From: Labrys wisconsinensis
GTDB lineage: Bacteria > Pseudomonadota > Alphaproteobacteria > Rhizobiales > Labraceae
NCBI RefSeq assembly: GCF_030814995.1
Contig: NZ_JAUSVX010000024.1
Coordinates: 39,862-103,861, forward strand
Direction: 5' to 3'
DNA: 64,000 nucleotides
The position numbers were made by a program, and so were the translations under genes. Positions 58,557 to 64,000 of the stretch are shown one piece after another (position 1 is the stretch's first letter; the number at the start of each line of letters is the position of its first letter). Under the pieces are notes generated by a model. It ran no database searches and was not told where the DNA came from. It saw only the letters and a list, made by a program, of their open reading frames with translations.

Positions 58557-59471
58557 ATGGACCAGCTTCTGTCCGGCAGCGACTACAACCAGCTCCGGGC
58601 TTTCGTCGCGGTGGGCGAGCTCCTGAGCTTCAGCCGGGCGGCGGAGGCGCTCGGGGTGTCGCCCTCGGCCCTCAGCCAGATGGTGCGCGGCTTCGAGGAC
58701 CGGGTCGGGGTGCGCCTGCTCAACCGCACGACGCGCAGCGTCGCCCTGACCGAGGCCGGCGAAACCCTGTTCGAGCGCGTGCGGCCGGCGGTGTCGGAGC
58801 TGGGCGAGGCCATCGGCCAGGTGCGGCGCACCCGCGAACGCCCGGCCGGCACCGTGCGCATCCACGCCTTCCGTTCGGCGGCGCAGGCCCATGTCGAGCC
58901 GATCCTGCCGCGCTTCGCCGCCGCCTATCCCGACGTGGTGCTCGACATCACGGTCGACGACACGGTGACCGACCTCGTCGCCGCCGGCTACGACGCCGCC
59001 ATCCGCATCGGCGAGGTGATCGAGCGCGACATGGTCGCGGTGCGGCTCGGGCCGGAGCTGCGCCAGATCGCGGTGGCCTCGCCGGCCTATCTCACCGTCC
59101 ATGGCCGCCCCGCGCATCCGCGCGACCTCGTGCATCACGCCTGCGTGCGCTGGCGCTGGCCCGGGCGGTCGACGCCCTATGCCTGGGAGTTCTTCGAGGA
59201 CGGCGCCTGGTTCGAGGTGACGGTCGGCGGCCCGCTGATCGTCAGCGACAAGGAGATGGCGCACAGGGCGGCCCTGCAGGGCATCGGCATCGGCTTCGTG
59301 GTGGAGGACACGGTGCGCGAGGACATCGCCGCCGGCCGCCTGGTGCCGCTGCTCGAACGCTGGTCGGCCCCCTTTCCCGGCCTGTTCCTGTGCTATCCCC
59401 GTCAGCGCCAGATGGCGCCGGCGCTGCGCGCCTTCATCGACGCGGTGCGGCGGCCGGATATGCTGGGTTGA
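58557..59471 (+). CDS. LysR-family transcriptional regulator
   Basis: 304-residue LysR regulator (HTH LLSFSRAAEALGVSPSALSQ, then MVRGFEDRVGVRLLNRTTRS; effector domain VRIHAFRSAAQAHVEPILPR). ATG 58557 follows GAGGGA. Probably controls the divergent SDR gene. Ends 15 bases before the convergent receiver gene. Confidence 0.92.
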   Translation: MDQLLSGSDYNQLRAFVAVGELLSFSRAAEALGVSPSALSQMVRGFEDRVGVRLLNRTTRSVALTEAGETLFERVRPAVSELGEAIGQVRRTRERPAGTVRIHAFRSAAQAHVEPILPRFAAAYPDVVLDITVDDTVTDLVAAGYDAAIRIGEVIERDMVAVRLGPELRQIAVASPAYLTVHGRPAHPRDLVHHACVRWRWPGRSTPYAWEFFEDGAWFEVTVGGPLIVSDKEMAHRAALQGIGIGFVVEDTVREDIAAGRLVPLLERWSAPFPGLFLCYPRQRQMAPALRAFIDAVRRPDMLG

Positions 59472-59486
59472 CGGAGACGATCCCGG

Positions 59487-59870
59487 TCAGCTCCTGTCCC
59501 GGGCGGCGAGCAGGCGCTTGATGCGGTCGAGCACGAGCCGGTGATCGTAGGGCTTGGCGAGGGCGGGGCCCTCGTCGCAGATGTCGCGCGCCTTGTCCGC
59601 TGCTGCGTCGGGCGATCCGGCCAGGACCACCTGGGTTCCCGGGCCCCGGGCGCGGATCCAGGCCGCCAGGGCGAAGCCGCCGTCCTCGGGCGTGCCGACA
59701 TCCGCCAGCACGACGTCGACGGCCGGCGCCCGGCCGTCCTCGAACAGGAGGCGGGCCTCGGCGGTGCTGGCGGCCTCCAGCACCCGGTAGCCGCACGCGC
59801 GCAGATATTCGGCCAGCGGATGGCGGACGAGGATGTCGCCATCGACGATCAGCACGCAGGGCCGGCTCAT
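59487..59870 (-). CDS. Single-domain response regulator (CheY-like receiver)
   Basis: 127-residue receiver: VLIVDGDILVRHPLAEYLRA (acidic pocket reduced to D-G-D), phosphoacceptor Asp in VLADVGTPEDGG, Lys in LAKPYD. No output domain, so it acts as a phosphate sink or partner. ATG 59870 overlaps the stop of the upstream receiver gene. Second of two receivers after the GGDEF-EAL gene. Confidence 0.85.
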   Translation of the reverse strand: MSRPCVLIVDGDILVRHPLAEYLRACGYRVLEAASTAEARLLFEDGRAPAVDVVLADVGTPEDGGFALAAWIRARGPGTQVVLAGSPDAAADKARDICDEGPALAKPYDHRLVLDRIKRLLAARDRS

Positions 59871-60262
59871 GCGAGCCCTCTGCCGGGTAGGCCGAGCATG
59901 TGCCGGATGACGGCGACCACGGCTTCGATCTCGTAGGGCTTGGGCACGAAATGGGGACAGCCGCTCTCCTGCGGGGGGCCGCCGCCGGAGGTGAGGATGA
60001 CGGGCAGGGCGGGCGCGGTGTCGCGCAGCGTCGCGGCGAGATCGACCCCGCTCTTGCCGCCGGGCAGCTGCACGTCGGAGAAGACGAGATCGGGCAGGCC
60101 GCCGCCGTCGATCCAGTCCAGGGCCTGCTGCACGGTCATGGCCTCGATCACGATGAAGCCGGCGCCGCGCAATTCCTCCGCAATCACCAGACGCTGGATG
60201 AGGTCGTCCTCCACGACCAGGATCGATCTCGGTGCCGGCGTGGGTTCCTGTAACGGCAGCAT
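59867..60262 (-). CDS. Single-domain response regulator (CheY-like receiver)
   Basis: 131-residue receiver: ILVVEDDLIQRLVIAEELRG, phosphoacceptor in VFSDVQLPGG, Lys in FVPKPYE. ATG 60262 is used; upstream frame is not coding. The cognate kinase is not in the window. Lies 101 bases downstream of the GGDEF-EAL gene and may be co-transcribed. Confidence 0.87.
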   Translation of the reverse strand: MLPLQEPTPAPRSILVVEDDLIQRLVIAEELRGAGFIVIEAMTVQQALDWIDGGGLPDLVFSDVQLPGGKSGVDLAATLRDTAPALPVILTSGGGPPQESGCPHFVPKPYEIEAVVAVIRHMLGLPGRGLA

Positions 60263-60363
60263 GCCTGCTGTTCCCCATGTCGCGGATGAATGCGCCCGCG
60301 CCGGGGATGTTCCATCGGTCCGATGTATCGCCGCCGTAGTCGCGATCCCGGCCAAACGCCCGG

Positions 60364-62220
60364 TCAGGCGGGCAGGCCGGCTCCGGCGGCGACGCGCGGC
60401 CCGTGGCCGGGCGGCACGGGCCTCCCGCGCAAGGGCAGCACCCGCCGCTCGAACAACCGTGTGGCGGCGTGACGATCGACCGGCTCGGAGAACAGATAGC
60501 CCTGGCCGAGAGCGCAGCCGAAATTGCGCAGCAGCGCCAGCTGCCCATCGGTCTCGACGCCCTCCGCGACGACGCGGGTGCCGAGCTTGCGGGCGATGCC
60601 GACGAGCCCTTCGACGATCACCGAGCTCGGCCCGGCGGGGCCGAGCTGGGCGATGAAGGACTTGTCGATCTTGATCATGTCGACAGGCACGGTCAGAAGA
60701 TGGGTGAGCGAGGCGAAGCCCGTGCCGAAATCATCCAGGGCGACGAGCAGCCCGTCGGCGCGCAGCTCGCGGATGACGCGCGGGACCGCGAGATCGCCCT
60801 GACGCATGTAGACCGTCTCGGTCACCTCGATGACGACATGGTGCAGCGGCACCTTCGCGGCGCCGAAGCACTCGGCGATCTGCCGGCCCAGCAAGCCGCC
60901 GTGGACGTCGGGCGAGGCCACGTTGACGAAGGCTTGCTGGAACGGGAGGCCCATGTCGAGCCAATGGCGCACGTCCGCAGCCACGATCTCCATCATGCGG
61001 CGGGTCAGCTTGGAGGCGATGCGGGCATCGGCCATCGCGTCCTGGAACGCCGCCGCCGGCACCAGCTGCCCGGTCTCGGTGATCAGTCGGCACAGGGCCT
61101 CCACGCCGACGATCTCGCGGCTGTCGAGCCGCACCACGGGCTGGTAATAGGCGTCGATCCGGCCCTCCGCCAGTGCCTCCGCGAGGTCGCGGACGGCTCC
61201 GGCACGATGCATCATGGCGCTGCCGAGGCGCGGCGCGTGCAGGACGACGCCGCCGCGGTCGGTGGCCTTGGCATGATAGAGAGCGAAGTCGGCGTTGCGC
61301 TGCACGGCCTCGGCGTCACGGTCGCCGGGCTGATGGACCGCCACGCCGATGGAGGCGCTCGGCATCAGCACATGATCCTCGCCTTCGACCGGCGCTGCCA
61401 GGGCGGCGAGCGCATCGGCGGCGATCCGGCCGACCTGTTGGGCGACGTCCTCGCCCTCGACGACGATGGCGAACTCGTCGCCACCCAGCCGGAAGGCGGT
61501 GTGCGGCGCCACGGCCTCGGCGATACGGCGCGCCACGGTCTCCAGCAGGACGTCGCCGATCTGGTGGCCGAACGTGTCGTTGACGACCTTGAAGTCGTCG
61601 ATATCGAGCAGGAGCAGCGCCCAGCAGCCGTACTCGGCCGTCGGAAGGCGCGCCAGCGTCAGGTCGAAGCTGGCCCGGTTCGGCAACTCGGTGAGCGCGT
61701 CGACATAGGCCCGGCGCTCGCGCTCCAGCACGCGGCCGTGACGTTCGAGGGCGATGGTGCACAGATGCGTGCAGGTCTGTACCGCCTCGAGCTCCACGGG
61801 CGTGGGGCCGCGATGTTCGCGATAGTAGAAGGCGAAGGTCGCGATCACCCGGGCCTGGCCGTCGCAGATCGGGCAGGACCAGCACGCCCTCAGCCCGGCC
61901 GCCCAGGGGAGGGCGTTGAACGCCTGCCAGCGCGGGTCGGAGCCGATATCGGTCACCGCGACCGGCGCGCGCAGGAAGGCTGCGCTGCCGCAGGAACCGA
62001 CCTGCGGGCCGATGGCGACGCCCTCGATGACGGCGGAGAAACCCCTGGGCAGGCTCGGGCCGGAGAGGGGATGGATGAAGCCTTCGCGGTCGATGGCGAG
62101 GATCGAGCTGACCACGCCCGGCAGCCGCTGCTCGATCTCCAGGCAGAGACGATCGGTGGTGGCCTGCAGCGGCTCGCCCTTCGCGATCATCTCGAGGATC
62201 AGGTTCTGCAACTGCAACAT
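60364..62220 (-). CDS. GAF-GGDEF-EAL cyclic-di-GMP protein
   Basis: 618 residues: GAF sensor (about 10-160; FSAVIEGVAIGPQVGSCGSA, WSCPICDGQ), GGDEF domain (about 170-330; intact GGDEF at 246-250), EAL domain (about 345-595; EALCR at 374-378, DDFGTGFASL, KIDKSFI, EGVET). Both motifs look catalytic, so it could make and degrade cyclic-di-GMP. The product-inhibition RxxD is not seen before GGDEF. No membrane segment. Linked to two receivers downstream. Confidence 0.93.
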   Translation of the reverse strand: MLQLQNLILEMIAKGEPLQATTDRLCLEIEQRLPGVVSSILAIDREGFIHPLSGPSLPRGFSAVIEGVAIGPQVGSCGSAAFLRAPVAVTDIGSDPRWQAFNALPWAAGLRACWSCPICDGQARVIATFAFYYREHRGPTPVELEAVQTCTHLCTIALERHGRVLERERRAYVDALTELPNRASFDLTLARLPTAEYGCWALLLLDIDDFKVVNDTFGHQIGDVLLETVARRIAEAVAPHTAFRLGGDEFAIVVEGEDVAQQVGRIAADALAALAAPVEGEDHVLMPSASIGVAVHQPGDRDAEAVQRNADFALYHAKATDRGGVVLHAPRLGSAMMHRAGAVRDLAEALAEGRIDAYYQPVVRLDSREIVGVEALCRLITETGQLVPAAAFQDAMADARIASKLTRRMMEIVAADVRHWLDMGLPFQQAFVNVASPDVHGGLLGRQIAECFGAAKVPLHHVVIEVTETVYMRQGDLAVPRVIRELRADGLLVALDDFGTGFASLTHLLTVPVDMIKIDKSFIAQLGPAGPSSVIVEGLVGIARKLGTRVVAEGVETDGQLALLRNFGCALGQGYLFSEPVDRHAATRLFERRVLPLRGRPVPPGHGPRVAAGAGLPA

Positions 62221-62362
62221 CGGTGCCCGAGTCCAATGTCGAGAAGAATAGGTCCACGATAGGAGGGCGAACCTCAGCGCATCATAAAGCTTTGGAGGAA
62301 ATCTTTCGTAAAGTTCTCCATATTCCTGCGGCGGGATGGCTCCGGCCGGGCCGTCGGCCTGC

Positions 62363-63274
62363 CTATCCCGCCTTCGCGCTCGCCTTGCCGCCCTTGCTGT
62401 CGCCGGCGAGCCGGGCTCGCACCTGCTCCATCTGCTCGAGCATCGCCGGGGCGACCGCGGGGAAGGTCGGATCGAGCTTTTCCAGCCGGTCGTCGATCGC
62501 TGCGGCGACGACCAGGCGGGTGAACCATTTGTTGTCGGCCGGCACCACGTACCAGGGCGCTTCCTTGGTGGCGGTGTGGCGGATCGCGTCCTCGTAGGCC
62601 GCCATGTAGCCGTCCCAATGTGCGGCCTCGGCGACGTCGCCGAGCGAGAATTTCCAGCGCTTCTCCGGCGCGTCGATGCGCTCGATGAAGCGCCGGCGCT
62701 GCTCGTCGCGCGAGACGTTGAGGAAGAATTTCAGCACCAGCGTGCCGTTGCGGACGAGGTGGCGCTCATGGTCGCGGATGCTCTCGAGGCGCTCCTTCCA
62801 GATCTCCTTGCCGGCCAGGGCCGGCGGCAGGCCCTGCTTGTCCAGGAGCTCGGGATGGACGCGCACGACCAGCACCTCCTCGTAGTAGGAGCGGTTGAAG
62901 ATGCCGATGCGGCCGCGCTCCGGCAGGGCGCAGGCGGTGCGCCAGAGGAAATCATGCCTGAGCTCCGTCGGGCCCGGCACCTTGAAGGAGGTGACCTGGC
63001 AGCCCTGCGGATTGACGCCGGACATCACATGCTCGATGGCGCTGTCCTTGCCCGCCGCGTCCATGGCCTGGAAGATGACGAGCAGCGACCAGCGCGCCTC
63101 GGCATAGAGGCGCTCCTGCAGCTGGCGCAGGCGCTTGACCCCCGCCGCCAGGAACTCCTTGGCTTCGGTCTTGTCGATGTCGAGCCCGGCCGTGTCGGCG
63201 GGGTCGAAATCGGCGAGGCGGAACTTGCTCCCGTCCTTGATCCTGTATCGCTTGACGATCTCGTCCGGCAGCAT
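62363..63274 (-). CDS. Polyphosphate kinase 2 (PPK2 family)
   Basis: 303-residue PPK2, which transfers phosphate between polyphosphate and nucleoside mono/diphosphates. Walker A FQAMDAAGKDSAIEHVMSG, Walker-B-like NRSYYEEVLVVRVHP and lid DEQRRRFIERIDAPEKRWKF are intact. A Lys/Ala-rich tail ends the protein. Gap to the upstream (rightward) lipoprotein gene is about 200 bases and contains no other gene. Confidence 0.93.
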   Translation of the reverse strand: MLPDEIVKRYRIKDGSKFRLADFDPADTAGLDIDKTEAKEFLAAGVKRLRQLQERLYAEARWSLLVIFQAMDAAGKDSAIEHVMSGVNPQGCQVTSFKVPGPTELRHDFLWRTACALPERGRIGIFNRSYYEEVLVVRVHPELLDKQGLPPALAGKEIWKERLESIRDHERHLVRNGTLVLKFFLNVSRDEQRRRFIERIDAPEKRWKFSLGDVAEAAHWDGYMAAYEDAIRHTATKEAPWYVVPADNKWFTRLVVAAAIDDRLEKLDPTFPAVAPAMLEQMEQVRARLAGDSKGGKASAKAG

Positions 63275-63482
63275 CGCATCCTCCCCGGAGAGGCCGGTGC
63301 GTCCGGCCTTCCTTCACCCCGCAACGATGCACTCTCTCGCCGGTGCGCCGTCAAGCATCTTGTGGTCCGCGTTCAGCATGATGGACGAAATGGCCCGATT
63401 CGGGCCGATTTCATTTGCCTTGTCCGGAATTGTCGTGAAGATCCGCTGGGGCAAGTGTGCTCGACATTGGGGAGATGCGTTG

Positions 63483-63752
63483 GTGAAGACGATTCTGGTC
63501 ATTGCGGCTCTTGGGTTGATGCTCGCCGGCTGCAGCGAATATTCGCGCAGCGACCGTGCGCTCGGCGGCGCGGCGATCGGTGCCGGCAGCGGCGCCCTGA
63601 TCGGCGGCCTGGCGACGCGCTCGGCCGGTGGCGCCATCGTCGGCGGCGTGCTGGGCGGTGCGGCCGGCGCGATCATCGGTGCCGAGACGACGCCGCGCGC
63701 CTGCTGGGCCCGCGACCGCTGGGGCCGGCGCTACCGCGTGCAGTGCCCTTGA
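63483..63752 (+). CDS. Glycine-zipper lipoprotein
   Basis: 89-residue small outer-membrane-type lipoprotein. Lipobox LAGC in TILVIAALGLMLAGCSEYSR; then a glycine zipper (ALGGAAIGAGSGALIGGLAT, GGAIVGGVLGGAAGAIIGAE) that can form a membrane helix; C-terminal CWARDRWGRRYRVQCP. The start is GTG at 63483 with GGGGAG upstream; TTG 63480 is an alternative. Role in envelope integrity is likely but unproven. Confidence 0.8.
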   Translation: MKTILVIAALGLMLAGCSEYSRSDRALGGAAIGAGSGALIGGLATRSAGGAIVGGVLGGAAGAIIGAETTPRACWARDRWGRRYRVQCP

Positions 63753-63796
63753 GGTGACGGCGGCGGGATGCATCGCATCTCGCCGCGACGCTCCGC

Positions 63797-64000
63797 CTAT
63801 GCGCCGGTGTCGGCGATGCGCTCGAGATAGGCGCCGTAGGCGGTCTTGCTGAACAGCGCGGCGCGGCGGCGCAGCTGCTCGACGTCGATGAAGCCCATGA
63901 GGAAGGCGATCTCCTCGGGGCAGCCAATCTGCATGTTCTGTCTGTTCTGGATGGTGCGGACGAACTCGCCGGCCTCGAGCAGGGAGTCGTGGGTTCCGGT
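63797..64000 (-). CDS. rfbA: Glucose-1-phosphate thymidylyltransferase, C-terminal part (window edge)
   Basis: The last 67 residues of an RfbA/RmlA enzyme: TGTHDSLLEAGEFVRTIQNR and QIGCPEEIAFLMGFIDVEQL match the family's C-terminal part, with the sugar/nucleotide-site Asp of GTHDSL. The gene begins beyond 64000. It makes dTDP-glucose for dTDP-rhamnose and related surface sugars. A dTDP-rhamnose cluster may continue to the right. Confidence 0.88.
   Translation of the reverse strand, partial: TGTHDSLLEAGEFVRTIQNRQNMQIGCPEEIAFLMGFIDVEQLRRRAALFSKTAYGAYLERIADTGA

Overview
The window is GC-rich DNA from a free-living or plant/soil-associated alphaproteobacterium. The best fit is Hyphomicrobiales (Rhizobiales), judged from the transporter-dense gene content, the many GTG/TTG starts and the palindromic repeats of a type common in that order; genus and species cannot be fixed from this sequence. 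Almost everything is accessory catabolism: five ABC uptake systems (three polar-amino-acid type, one spermidine/putrescine type, one CUT1 sugar type) sit beside enzymes that open amides, cleave guanidino or ureido groups and oxidise the products. No rRNA, tRNA or CRISPR array was seen.

Layout. 0-10.7 kb: divergent pxpBC-like genes and a long forward operon (DUF1989 protein, amino-acid ABC transporter, agmatinase-family ureohydrolase, GntR regulator, DapA-like aldolase, SDR, 2-hydroxyacid dehydrogenase, M20 amidohydrolase), with a perfect GntR-type palindrome between the two arms. 10.9-22.9 kb: a second catabolic block (FAH-family enzyme, NylB-like serine hydrolase, GMC oxidoreductase, RraA-like aldolase, two VOC proteins, Pot-type ABC transporter, IclR regulator, ThuA-like protein, PhnD-like protein), with four copies of an AACAA-N3-TTGTT inverted repeat at its promoters. 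22.9-26.9 kb: a scarred island holding vapB with a truncated vapC, a caspase/SEL1 gene between two 170-bp direct repeats, a small ORF with a decayed second copy, and a frameshifted methyltransferase remnant. 26.9-33.3 kb: a sugar operon (CUT1 binding protein and permeases, ROK kinase, class II aldolase, P-loop kinase) without its own ATPase, divergent from an RpiR-type regulator. 33.4-34.4 kb: a secreted alpha/beta hydrolase.

34.5-42.1 kb: the most unusual block. A LysR-type regulator with two helix-turn-helix domains faces a five-gene operon: hydantoinase-like amidohydrolase, histidine/aromatic ammonia-lyase homologue lacking the MIO glycine, UbiD decarboxylase, UbiX prenyltransferase and an M20 carbamoylase-like amidase. 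Read as one pathway it could open a 5-substituted hydantoin, remove the carbamoyl group, eliminate ammonia and decarboxylate the resulting acrylate; this order is inference. 42.1-50.1 kb: arginine/ornithine/citrulline use (amino-acid ABC transporter, ureohydrolase, LysR, CtlX-like hydrolase, ornithine cyclodeaminase, Lrp). 50.1-51.4 kb: a secreted protein and a HigBA-like locus with a frameshifted toxin. 51.7-56.1 kb: a third amino-acid ABC operon ending in an MmgE/PrpD gene. 56.2-64 kb: small stress-type ORF, alpha/beta hydrolase, SDR with LysR, GAF-GGDEF-EAL protein with two single-domain receivers, PPK2, a glycine-zipper lipoprotein and the 3' end of rfbA at the window edge.

Most operons carry their own regulator and candidate operator, so the window reads as a chain of independently regulated nutrient modules separated by repeats and decayed mobile or toxin-antitoxin remnants.
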